This document shows positions 24,389-35,440 of a stretch of DNA of 64,000 bases, one piece after another. Numbering within the stretch: the first letter of the stretch is position 1; every line of letters starts with the position of its first letter. The notes below the pieces were generated by a model, which was not told the origin of the DNA, made no database searches, and was given only the letters and a program-made list of their open reading frames with translations. The DNA comes from Monosporascus cannonballus (Eukaryota > Ascomycota > Sordariomycetes > Xylariales). The stretch covers positions 62,001 to 126,000 of the forward strand of contig QJNS01000145.1 in assembly GCA_004154925.1 (NCBI GenBank). Direction: 5' to 3'. The position numbers and the translations under genes were made by a program.

Positions 24389-24784
24389 TATAACGGTTAA
24401 ACGGTTTCACTAACGATTAAACAAAAAATGCACGGGTTTATATTAATAGAAATATCGTAAAAATCTAAATAATAAATATAATAAGTTATTATGTTTCGTA
24501 ACATTGAAAAGCTTTTAAATAACGATATTTTATTATAAATAAATATTATTTACATTAAGGAGAAAATGAACGTATATATCTTTATTTTGGCTTGAATAAT
24601 TTAAACGGCTAAAGCCTTTAAGCACTTTAAGCCCCTTAAGTCTTCCTACTGGCTTAAGGAGCTTAAGGTGCTTGGCATCTTGAAATCTTTGAGCTAGTTA
24701 CGTAACATCTTGGCTTAGGTCGGATTCAGCTTTTCTTGTGACCTCGACCGTTTGTAGGGAAGCTACGACCGTTAGGTCATAACA
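24389..24784 (-). repeat. Right (5') LTR of element B
   Basis: It is exactly 396 bp, starting TATAACGGTT and ending GTTAGGTCATAACA. The right-hand 200 bp is much less AT-rich than the rest of the element, so RIP has been uneven along it. Confidence 0.9.
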
Positions 24785-24789
24785 TTTCT

Positions 24790-25671
24790 GCTCACCCTTT
24801 TCCTGTTAATATTTGCGGATTTTATTCGTTTTCTTTTCAGAGAACCTTTAAATATATTCATAAAATAATAGAATGAAGACAATAGTGATAAAAAGAATTA
24901 TTAGAGTAAATTAATACGAAAATCGTTAAATTAACCAATTTATTTAATAAAAAGTAAGTTGTTACTTTTACATAAAATCATTTCTTAAAAAGGACAAAAA
25001 CGCCTAATTACGAGAAATAAACTATACTTTAAATAAACACAGAAAACTAAAAATAAATGTATATAAAAAGAAAAAAACATTTAATATATAAAAGAATTAA
25101 GCGTTTTTAGCCAAAAAAGATACTACGAGGAAAAAATGCAATTAATAACGATTAAAAGTAATACTCGTAAAAGAATTAACATAAACATAATAAAAAAACA
25201 ACATTTACGATAAGCTCGAATATAATACGAATATTTGTAAAAAGCTATAAATACGTTTAGAAAAAAGAAAATCGGACTTATTTAACCTACTTTGATATAT
25301 TTAAATTAATTAATTTAAATTTGTTATCGTAAAAAGTTAAAATTGTACAGGTTGTTTATATGTACAGCTTGTTTTATATAGTACGTTATATTTATTTTGT
25401 AATATATTAATTTTCTTTAATATACGGGTATAAACAAGAATTATTTAAAAGACTTAAAATCTAATTACATTATAAATCAAAGTTTATTTTTTTATACATT
25501 GAAAAAATTAATAAGTATATTAAATTTATATCTTTTACAAAAACTTTTGGCTTTAGGTTTTTATTATTTTTAACCCTTATTGTTTTATATTTTCATAAGT
25601 AACTTATCTTAAAATTTCGAAAATATTAAGCCTCGTAGTTGTTGCGTTATTAAATTTTATATTAAATTGGG
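24790..25671. other. AT-rich DNA between elements B and C
   Basis: This is heavily mutated sequence with stops in all frames and no assignable element. A Lys/Arg-rich stretch around 25120-25280 resembles a decayed nucleic-acid-binding protein but cannot be assigned. Confidence 0.4.
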
Positions 25672-25801
25672 GCAAGTGGGAATTGTTCTTGATCAGTGCG
25701 GATAAACAAGCTAAGTCACAATACGAAAAGGGATTGTCGAGATAAAGAACTTAATCCGATTATATTAATAGTGTTGAACCTAGATAACTGAAGTAGCAGA
25801 A
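25672..25801. repeat. Dispersed short repeat U, first half (interrupted by element C)
   Basis: From GGGGCAAGTGGGAATTG to the CAGAA target site this matches the reverse complement of 60545-60795, including GGGATTGTCGAGAT and ACTTAATCCGATTATATT. The second half lies beyond element C. The copy at 60.5 kb is the uninterrupted form. It could be a small LTR or a non-autonomous element; no coding. Confidence 0.75.
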
Positions 25802-26197
25802 TGCGACGGCTTCTATGGTTTAACCAACTATTAAACCTTAAGTCGACGGGTTTATGTTAGCAGAAGTATCGTGGGAATCTAAGCAATGGATATAGTAACG
25901 TATTACGTCTCGTAATATTAAAGGCGTTTTAGGTAACGATGTTATATTATAAACTAAAGTTATTTAGATTATGGAAATAATAAGCGTATATATTTTTGTC
26001 TTGGCTTAAGATATTTAAGCGGCTTAAACCCTTGAAACCTTTAAGCTTTTTGAACCCTTTTACTGGCTTAAGGGGCTTAAGGCGCTTAGCGCTTTAAGAC
26101 CTTTAAGCTAATTACGTAACGTTTTGGCTAAGGTGGGACTCGTTCCCCTTATGGTCCTGACCGTCCGGGAAAAAGCCAAAACCGTTAGGTTATAATA
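25802..26197 (-). repeat. Left (3') LTR of element C
   Basis: It starts TGCGACGGCTT and ends TTATAATA. Differences from the right LTR are almost all C-to-T or G-to-A in either copy (for example TGCGACGG against TATAACGG), as expected of RIP acting on two once-identical LTRs. Confidence 0.95.
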
Positions 26198-26846
26198 CGA
26201 TTTCTCCCCTTTTAGGATTTTTGCCTTTAAAGATCAAATTATTTGTTTATTAATTTTAATAAATAACTTTTTTTTTATATTTATTATATCGAGTCGTATT
26301 GAAAAATTTCGTTTTCGCAAACGTATTAACGTTTTAATCCCTTCAGAACGTATTAAACGTTTTGGTTTTAAAATGCTTTTTTGTTTTCGTTACGAAAAGG
26401 AAAATACAGATTATAAGGTCGTTCGAGGATTTTTGAAATGTGCGCGATATATCCATTATGGTAGCCCTTATGACGTTTTTGGGCCTTCGGAAGTTAAACA
26501 CCAAAAACTGCTTAACGAAAAAGATCGTGTAAAGCGTAAAGAAAAAAAGGTTCGTAAAATGTTGCGGGCCGCTGCTAACAAATTGGATCGTTTGCAGAAA
26601 CAAAGGCGGTTATTTTGTTGTCGCGGTATGGAAATATTTCGTCGAAGTATTTAAGGTGCGGAGGCGATAAAGGAATTCGAACGTTTGGAAAAAGAATAAT
26701 AATAACTGGAGGCCGCCGTTACGGTTATTTCGTTAGCACAGGCTGTGGTTAACTGGCCCGATATTCCGATTATTAATTGGTCGATTGTTAATTTAAACGC
26801 GGCCGTTATTGCTAGTACAAACTTTTTAATAGGCGTTAGGTATTAA
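26198..26846 (+). pseudogene. Antisense zinc-cluster ORF of element C (best-preserved copy)
   Basis: One frame runs from about 26290 to a TAA at 26844-26846. It has few stops, and 26373-26654 is fully open (93 codons). It reads ...RIKRFGFKMLFCFRYEKE, with Cys at 26382, Tyr at 26391 and 26412, Cys at 26439, and Tyr at 26448 and 26469. The spacing is C-x2-Y-x6-Y-x8-C-x2-Y-x6-Y, a Zn2Cys6 pattern with four Cys converted to Tyr. A strongly basic, Lys/Arg/Glu-rich helix-like run (NEKDRVKRKEKKVRKMLRAA) follows, then a further Glu-rich stretch and NWPDIPIINWSIVN. Zn2Cys6 plus coiled coil is the layout of fungal DNA-binding regulators such as Gal4. The frame starts within about 100 bases of the 3' LTR, so an LTR-borne antisense promoter would be needed. 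Its end overlaps the chromodomain coding end on the other strand. Confidence 0.7.
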
Positions 26847-29800
26847 TAAGGTTTTTGGTAAATTTCCAAATATTTTCGAAATTTAGGTATTTTTTTTATT
26901 TGATTAGGTATTAAGTAAATGCGTTTTATTTTCGTATATTAAGGATTTTTTTTATTTCGTATACCTATTCGTTTTTTACTTCTATATCGTTTTATACCGT
27001 ATATATTTTAATCGTATTTATTGTTAATTAAAATAAGGAAACATGGAAAATTAGATAAAATTTAACCTTTGCTGAAAGTCTTAATTGGTAATTATTTTTT
27101 GCGATTTCTTTTTGCGATTTTATATAAACCGATATATTTAAAATCAAATTTTTTGTTAGGTTATTTTATTTAAATATTTTTGGTAACTAAGTAAATTATT
27201 TCCCCTTTTTCGAAAATTAATTTTTTTAACCTTTTTTGATTATAATATTTACTTATTTAATTTTGTACGAATTCCAGTTCTGTTTTTATTTTTTAATGCA
27301 GTTATCGTAATTATTTTAACGCGAAAATTATTTTAATATTATCCGGGTTATTATAACGTACTTTTTTGTAAACTTTTGAAGTAAAACCAAAATTTGCGTT
27401 TATAAGTATTATTTTAATATTTTCGTAATAACTGGTATTATAAATTAATTAAATAACCAGTAACTTTTTATCCTAGTTATTTTGTTCGTAATTGATATAA
27501 TATCGTAAATGAGTTTCTAAAATTTAATTTATTTATTTTATTTATCTGTTTATTTATGGTTTAAATACGTTAAATAACTTATAATTCAGGCCGATATATG
27601 CTATTAGGTTTTACCAAAATTTAAATACGAATATTAATTTTTTATTTAATATAATTTCTGTTAATAATTCGTATATGTTAAAAATATATTTAAAAAAAAT
27701 GTATGCCAGTTGTTCGACGTTTATGTCCTTATAATATGGTAAAAAATAAAAAGTTTTCCTAAATCAGTCGACGATTACGAAAATATTATCGTAATATGTT
27801 TTTGTCACTAGATCTTTTAATATAGGAAATTTAATGATAAAATCGAATATAACTAAATACCATAATCGCTTTATATCTAATAATGGCTGTAATTTTCCGT
27901 ATAGTTTATGTCGTCGAACTTTTACTTTAGCGTAAATATTATATTGCCGTATGATTTTTTATATTATTAATTTTATTTTGGGAAAGGAATATATACGTTA
28001 AAACCTTTTTAAGGTTTTATAAATCCTTAGATATCTATGTAATTAATTTTCGTATTTTTTCGTATTAATCCTTTTGGTATTTTTCTGAAATTTATGTTTT
28101 GTTTGTTTTTTGGTTTTTTAGAAGATTATCGTTATATTACTAAATTTTTTGATATATATCGAAAGGTATTACCCGAATCGTCGTAATCTATCGTAAGCGT
28201 AAATATCTCTCTATAATAATATCAAAAATCGTATAACTAACTTTAATTTATTTCTTTTTAAGGTTTGGTCGCCTATTTAAAGCGTTTATTCTGCCGTTTT
28301 TTGATTTTCTTTTTGTAAATAATAACGAAATAGAATTTCGCCAATTTTTTTACGTATTTTAATTATTATCCTATAAATTCCTTGATCGTAATAAATCGAG
28401 TAAGATTTTAATAATCCGTATAAACCTTAACCTAATATAAATTTCCATTTAAGAAATGCCTAAATTTCCGAAACGCCATAATAATGGCCATAAATTCCTT
28501 ATTTGGAATGTTATAATTAAATTCGGCTTTTTTTAACTTATACGAAAAAAATATAATAAGGTATAATTTGCCTTAATTATTTCGCTATCCGATTATTACG
28601 TTTAACGCGTAATCCGAAATATCGGTTTTTAGATCGACGGGGCGGTTTGGATCGTACATAATTAATACTGGTTCGTTAGTAATTATATTTTTAATATTTT
28701 GAAATGCTTTTTCCGTATTTGGCGTTTATTTAAATTTTATTTTTATAAAATTTGTTAAAGGTATAATTATTTTGCTAAAGTTTCGAATAAATTTTCTATA
28801 ATAATTGGCGAATCCAAAAAATGCTTATATTTCCTTAATTATGGTTGGCGTTTGTTATTCTGTAATTATAACGATTTTTTGGGGGTTTATTTTAATATAT
28901 CCCGGGGTAATAATATATTCCAGATATTTTATTTTTTGTATATGGAACTAATTTTTTTTACGTTAATAAATAATTTTGCATTTTATAAAGCTTAAAAAAT
29001 CTTATAAACGTATTTTACGTATATTTTTTCCATTTTTAAAAAAATAAGAATATCGTCGAAATAATAAACGACGAAAATATCGAAGTATTTTCGTAATACG
29101 TAATTAATTATTTATTAAAAGGTTATTGGTACGTTTATAAATCCTATTATTATAATTAAATACTTAAATAATTTGTATTTCGTTTTAAAAGTTATTTTTT
29201 ATTCGTATTTTTTCTTAATTTTAATCATGTTATATCCATTTTTAAGATTAAATGCTATGAATTATTTGGTTCCGTAAAATCGGTTTTTGATTTCCGTAAT
29301 TATAGGTTATAATATTCGATCTTTAATAATAACGGTATTTAATTGTTAGTAATTAACCATAAGTCGTAATTTCCCATTTTTTTAAATACGAAAAACATAA
29401 GGTATCCTGTTAATAATTTCGAAGGTTGAATTTATCCTTTTTGTAACCGATTTTCCAGATATTTTTTAAAAATAGGTAATTCGTTTTTACCGAAATTATA
29501 AATAAGGTAAAACTTTGTGGAAAACTTTTCCTTAAGGATTATCTTATAATCTTATTCGCTATATTCTGATAATTTCGTATCGAGTTTTTTCCTCAAGAAC
29601 TGTTCGTATTTATGGTATTATGGTAATATATTAATTAAATTTTTTAATTCTTTAGGTTGTTATTTTTATTATTTTAAATCGTTAGTATTTAAGTTTTGCT
29701 TTAATAATAATAATAATACGTCGTATTCTTTTTAATACCCGTTTTTTTTTGTATTTTATTCCTTTAAATAATAAGATATTTATTGTATTTTTATGCCTAC

Positions 29801-32109
29801 ATTTATCGTTATTATCGATCGAATATTAAGATTTTAATTTTCCCTTTTTTTATTTATTAATAAAAAGTAAAATAAATTTTACCTAATTAATTCCGCCGTT
29901 AATCAAAATTCCGTACTGGCGTATCTATGGTAATCCTAAGATTATATCGTAATTCCTAAATAAAACGATATCGAAATTAACCGTTTAGTATCGTTCTTAA
30001 ATAAAAATCTTAAAATAATTAATTTTGCGTATTACTTTTCCGTTATCGTAAATAAATTTTTAACTTTCGGCATTCGTTATTATATAAGGTTTTAACTTAT
30101 ATTTCCATAACAATTTAAATTTATTAACCATATCCACTATAATATAATTTCCGTTTAAAGTTCCGTAATCAATTATTACAATATATTAATACGTTCCGAT
30201 TCGTATTTCCAAAATAATAAAATCGTTAACGTTTTCTATTATTACGTTTAAAACCTTTTTTAGGAATTCCTTTTAATTCCTTTAAGTTTCGTTATTTTAC
30301 GGCTTTTTTATAAATAACTTTTTTTTTAACTTTTATTCGAATTGGTCGAGCCTTATTTATATTTCTTTATTTCACGCGTTAAGCTGCTGTCTTTGTTATT
30401 ATTATCGACGTATTGTTTTTTCGAAGCGTATTAATTATTCCTGGTTCTTTTATAATTTTTTTTATCGAATAAATTGTTTTCTTATATTTACGATTATATC
30501 CTATTATGCGTCGTTATGGTTATCGTTCCAAAAATTTCCTGTAAACTAATATATTTTTTTCTTAATAATTTTTTTTCGTAAGGATCTATAATAAATGTTA
30601 ATTAAAAATAAAGATCCGTAATAATTTTTTAATAATGCTTTTTTACCGTACGTTAAATTAATTCCTTTTCCGTTTAATGGTTATATTATCTATAATAACA
30701 AAAAGGGTTTTTTTACGGGTATTACCTTTTTTCGGGCCAGCTTTTTATTTCGGCCAGTTATTGGACATTTCCTGGGGCTATGGTTCGAAATTATCGATAT
30801 TATTATTTATTATTTTTATTATGCCCGGTACGGTTTGGAAAATCGAATCCCTTATAATATATACGGGTAATTCGTACATAAATATATTATTTTTATTTTT
30901 CGTAATCGGGATATTCTTGTCGTCGACAGTATATAACGTACATTCTGCCATATTGATCAGATGTTCCGGGGCAAAGTTTTTTTATTTAATCCCAATATTC
31001 GTATAATTATCCTTATAATGCCTTTTATTATATTCGTAATACCTATCGAATTAATTTCTTGGTTTTTCGCATTTTTCGTTAAATCTTTTATCGGGATAAG
31101 TTTAATTAGGCTTAAATTATATTAATAATTTTATTATCGTTTCTTTAATTATTTTTGGGTTATCCCTCCGGTATAAGGATTTAATTATCTTATCGTAATT
31201 TCTTAAGTTTCTTACATTTATAAGCCTTATGTCCTATTTTGCCGTAATTAAAGCATTTAATCTGGCTTCAATTTTGTTTATGGGTAACGCCAAATTCCAT
31301 AGGTCCTGGCGTTGTTCCGTAAGAAGTAAGTAATACGTTTTTTTTCCCTAATTAAACTTATATCCCGAACGCGGGATATATTATCTTTTTTTTTCTTGTC
31401 GTTTTTCAAATTATCGATTATTAATTTTGATTACCTTTATGATATACCGGTTTAGGGCAATTAATCGTTCGATCCGAATAATTTCATTTTTTATATTATC
31501 TTTTAACCCTTTATAAAATATGTTAATAAAAATATCGGTTTTATTGTTTCCTTATTCCGCTTTAACCGCGAAACTTTTAAAGGTTACGGCGTATTTGAAC
31601 GCAGGTTTTTTTTATCGGAATTATAAAAGTTATTAAGCCGTTAATCGTTTTTTATCCGGATTACCGAAATTATCGCGTATTTTGTTTTCGAAATTAATAT
31701 AAGTTAAAAAAATTTCATTAACAAAGTTTTTTTTATTTACTTTTCTTATTTTTAAAAAGTTTCTTGTAATAAGCTTAAATTGATTAACCGAATTTTCTAT
31801 TAAATATATTTTTATTATTAAGATTATATCCGTTAAATCGTTAAGATTTAGGAAATAAAAATAAATTTGTATTTCAGTTAAAAAGGTTTAAGGGTTACCT
31901 TTTTTATTATAAAGTTCTGGTTTTTTCGGCTTTATACGAACAAAAAAAGATTGGGCAAACGTAATCCTAAATTGTCGAACTTTTTTTTCCAGTTCCTAAA
32001 TTCGAGCTTAAAACTGTTAAATTAAGGTTTTCTAAATGGTGGTCGATATTTTAACAATATTGAATATTGCTTAAAATCTGACGGTATTACTGAATAAAAA
32101 CTTGTAACG
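26830..32109 (-). pseudogene. Gag-pol of element C (RIP-killed)
   Basis: Read leftward: Gag with a knuckle at 31214-31255 (CFNYGKIGHKAYKC, second Cys now Tyr); protease near 30.6 kb; reverse transcriptase with F-D-D-I-L-I-F (Asp pair at 29052-29057); the connection segment KYLGYIITPGYIKINPQK and AFFGFANYYRKFIRNFSK near 28.8-28.9 kb; RNase H with SDYALN near 28.6 kb; integrase; and a chromodomain near 26.85-26.95 kb. This is the chromovirus order. Trp codons are mostly stops. The frame at 30677-31006 on the plus strand is only an antisense shadow. Confidence 0.9.
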
Positions 32110-32505
32110 TATAACGGCTTTTATAATTTAACCAATTATTAAACTTTAAGTCGACGGGTTTATATTAACAAAAATATCGTAAAAATCTGAATAATGGATA
32201 TAATAACGTATTACGTTTCGTAATACCAAGGGCGTTTTAGGTAACGATATTATATTGCAAACTGAAGTTATCTAAACTATAGAAATAACGAACGTATATA
32301 TTCTTATTTTGGCTTAAGGTGTTCAAACGGCTTAAACCCTGAAGACCTTTAAGCTCTTTGAGCCCTCCTGCTGGCTTAAGGGGCTTAAGGCGCTTGGCGC
32401 TTTGAGACCTTTAAGCTAATTACGTAACGTTTTGGCTAGGGTGGGACCCGTTCCCCTTGTGGTCCTGACCGTCCGGGAAGAAGCCAAGACCGTTAGGTCA
32501 TAACA
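32110..32505 (-). repeat. Right (5') LTR of element C
   Basis: It is exactly 396 bp, starting TATAACGGCTT and ending GTTAGGTCATAACA. Its outer 200 bp retains much more G+C than its inner part or the left LTR. Confidence 0.95.
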
Positions 32506-32645
32506 CAGAAAATAAGCTGAGTGGTGATGGTCGTTTATAATGCCTGGGGGTTGAACCCATGGCGAAAAAAAGAACTCCTTAATATACATGCGAGACCCGG
32601 GCTTTCTGATCAGCCGAGCGTGATCATGGGCGTAACACCCTGCCC
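32506..32645. repeat. Dispersed short repeat U, second half
   Basis: It continues the repeat split at 25801, with TTGAACCCATGGCGAAAAA, ATATACATGCGAGACCCGG and CGTAACACCCTGCCCCA. It matches the inverted copy at 60.5 kb and a mutated inverted copy at 35.2 kb. Little RIP is visible in it. Confidence 0.75.
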
Positions 32646-32849
32646 CACTTCAATCTATTTTAACAGAGTCGGATTTGCTGTTCGGAGATTAATTGGACTC
32701 GATATGTACAATCGGCTCCATTTAGTTTCCGAACCACCCTCTAAATCATATATTAAATATTCAAAAATCAATATCTCAACAACAACAACAGCTATGAACA
32801 ATCTGTTGGCTGTTATATATACAGAAATTTGTACTTAATAAGGCCGTAT

Positions 32850-33155
32850 TTATTTTTTAAGCAAACGCAGCCATTTAGGCATAGCCATAGCGAACTTGTA
32901 AAAGAGATAGGGCTCTAAATCCCGCCATTCTGCCTCGATGGCATATTTCATCTCCGCAGCAAAACGAAACCTATGCTTTCGCTTACTTAATCGTAACTTT
33001 AAAATACGCCATATGTTTTCTATTGGAAAAAGATCAAGGCTCTGGGGCGGCCATACGGCACAAGTGATCCCTCAGGCCTTCTTGGTCATGATAGCAAGCT
33101 TCCAATAGTGATACCGAACGCCATCCTCTTGATATAAGATTCCCGGGCCGTATTA
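32850..33155 (-). pseudogene. C-terminal fragment of a Tc1/mariner-type transposase
   Basis: The minus strand encodes LYQEDGVRYHYWKLAI, one stop, then AVWPPQSLDLFPIENIWRI and a basic C-terminal tail ending WLRLLKK and a TAA at 32850-32852. WPPQSxDLxPIENxW is the hallmark of Tc1-like transposases, in which Asp of the QxD segment and Glu of PIEN are two of the three catalytic acidic residues. About 100 residues remain of an expected 300 or more, so it is a 5'-truncated relic. Composition is close to normal with a single visible stop, in contrast to the surrounding DNA. Confidence 0.8.
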
Positions 33156-35204
33156 ATTAATTTTTTTTTAAAAATCATATTACTACGAAACCTTTCGCAT
33201 TTAAAAAGGTTTACTAATTCAAATATGTTAAACGAAAAAGATATATATAATTATATATATTAGGATTTCAGAGGAGATTTATAAAATTAATATTTAAAAA
33301 ACATTAAACTAAGGGAATTTTTAATTAATGAATTAAAAACGAAAATACTTTAACGCATTTTTGTGATTATAATTAAATAGAGTTTTTTGGAATATTTTTC
33401 AATATATCCAGCTTTTTCAAAAATACCGATTAAAAAAATAAATATGTTATTAATTAATTATTGTGATGCTATATTGTCGTTAATAGAATACCTGTTTAAA
33501 ATTGTAATTTAATTAATTTAAATTTAAATTTTTAAAACAAGATAATTTACGTTTATTGAAGTAAGCAAACCTACGAATATTAAATTTTAAATGGTTTAAG
33601 ATTTGAAAGAATATTAAAGAAATTATGTAACGACATTTTATTTCATGTTTTTATATTCCGTTTTAATTAGAATACAATTTTCATTAATCATTTTTCATTG
33701 TTTTACAAATTCAAGAGAACTTATTTTTAAAATGAGTTTTCAAGATTATGAAATTTCGAAAATATATCTAATTTATAGTATACCATAATAGTGAAGTGGG
33801 GTTGGTGTTGGGTTGCTAGGCTGCAAGGTGATACCTAGCTGTTAGACATCGACGATGTTTGTTGTCGAAGGTTCTAGCATTTCCAAGTGGGTCGGCGGCT
33901 GTCTATAAAATGCTGACCTGTCAACTTTTGTATGCAGTTTTCCACAGCAAGAGGATGCCAGACAATTTCCACTCCCAAGCCCTGATCAAGATGTTCTGTA
34001 TCTCATACACCTAGATTAGCTCTATCCCCAATTCAATAGTTATGTTGTTACGAAAGAATTACTCAGTTTATTATTAAAGAAAAATATTGTTAAATAAGAA
34101 ATGTTATTATATTATTGTATATATATTTGTATAAGATTTTACAATTGAATTAATATATATATTTAAAATCTATAATTTTAGGATTTAAATTTCTTTTACT
34201 TTATTCATTTAAAAACCGAGTTTGTTATTTATAATATGGATTTTAATTACGTTTAAACGATAATAGTCGATATTATTTAGCGTATTAAAAGAACCAAATA
34301 CGGATATTAAATTCACATTTTATAAATTCGATTACAATATATTTTTATAATATTTCATAACATCTTATAAACGATCGAATTATGAAGCAACTACGGTTTT
34401 ATCGATAATAATAAAATTACATTAATGTCGCTAAGATTTTTATACATATTATAACATTTAAAACTTTAATACACTATTTTGATTATATATATATTATTTA
34501 AATAATTTCTTTTTTTAATAAAATATATTGAAATTAACTCTATAAAAAATTAAACACTTCATTTTAAATAAAAATAATAATTATTAGAAAATATAAAATA
34601 CATGCAAGAGATATTTGAAATTAAAAGGTAAACATTAAAATAAAAATATATTTAAAATATCCCAGCTTACTAAAATTTTACCGCTTATTTTTAAATTCTC
34701 TCCGGACTTTTCGTCGTTTTTAAATTAACATATTTATATATTTCCTTAATTTTCCATCATTCCAAATCTATACAACACTTATGTTGTAATCGTAAAGCCA
34801 AATACATGTTTAGTTTATTTATTAACAATTAATATATTTAAGTTTTATTTATAAAGATGTATAAACCACGGTACTAATAAAGAGAAAATATATATTAAAT
34901 TACTAGAAATCGGCCAAAACTATAATTTATTTCAAAATTCTCGAGTTCAGAAAAAAGTATTCAACATTAATTAACGATTAGCAACCAAAGGATGAAATGC
35001 AGAAAAAATAAAGAAAAAACTTTAAAATATAATAAGTGAACTCAGTAACGCAGCCGCAGTTCTAAATTAAAGATTTTGAAAAATACATCACGTTAAAAAA
35101 AGAATCACTTAATAACGATATATATATATTTTGTATTTGTTATGGCGTTAGATTGTTATTATTATTTCTTTTAATAAAATATAAATGTTTTTTTTGTAAA
35201 AGGA
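33156..35204. other. AT-rich DNA with a 260-bp unmutated patch
   Basis: This is mostly RIP-like DNA with no assignable element. Between about 33783 and 34045 composition is normal (GAAGTGGGGTTGGTGTTGGG onward) with sharp edges. That patch has no open frame of note and could be a single-copy remnant or a young solo insertion. Confidence 0.5.
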
Positions 35205-35440
35205 AAGGCCTGAAGTGGAATAATATATCACGCCTATAATGAGCTTCGAGTGATTAAAAAGTTCGAGTTTCGTATATATATTAAGGAGATGTCTTTCTTT
35301 AAAAATTTAACCCTACAAAACCAATATTTTTATTATTATTACTTATCATTTTTATCGGTATAATTATTATAGTTTAATAATATTATTATAATAGAATAGG
35401 GGTTTTTATTTCGATATTCGTTTTTTTATATTGTAATATA
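35205..35440. repeat. RIP-mutated inverted copy of repeat U
   Basis: The stretch from GGCCTGAAGTGGAATAATA through CGTATATATATTAAGGAG and AATTTAACCCTACA aligns with 60535-60650 and, inverted, with 32510-32650, but with many C-to-T and G-to-A changes. Confidence 0.6.

Larger units (their letters stand above)
11247..24784 (-). mobile_element. Chromovirus element B (Gypsy), interrupted by nested element A
   Basis: The outer element is bounded by an LTR split at 11247-11525 plus 18362-18478, and by an intact LTR at 24389-24784. Without the nested insertion it is about 6.70 kb, almost identical in length to element C. Its pol reads on the minus strand, so the 5' LTR is on the right. Flanking target duplications are TTTTT (11242-11246) and TTTCT (24785-24789), differing by one C-to-T change. 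Stops at Trp codons throughout show it is dead. Confidence 0.85.
25802..32505 (-). mobile_element. Chromovirus element C (Gypsy), complete with target duplication
   Basis: The 6704-bp element has two 396-bp LTRs (25802-26197 and 32110-32505). Perfect CAGAA duplications lie at 25797-25801 and 32506-32510. The empty site is present in the inverted repeat copy at 60.5 kb, which has a single CAGAA. Gag-pol reads on the minus strand and the antisense zinc-cluster frame on the plus strand. This is the best-preserved copy of the family in the window, though still full of stops. Confidence 0.95.

Noticed and set aside
30677..31006. A 109-codon hydrophobic frame on the + strand inside element C
   Set aside because: It is the antisense of the gag/protease region. 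AT-rich antisense DNA gives Phe/Ile-rich frames, and the other copies have no open frame at that place.
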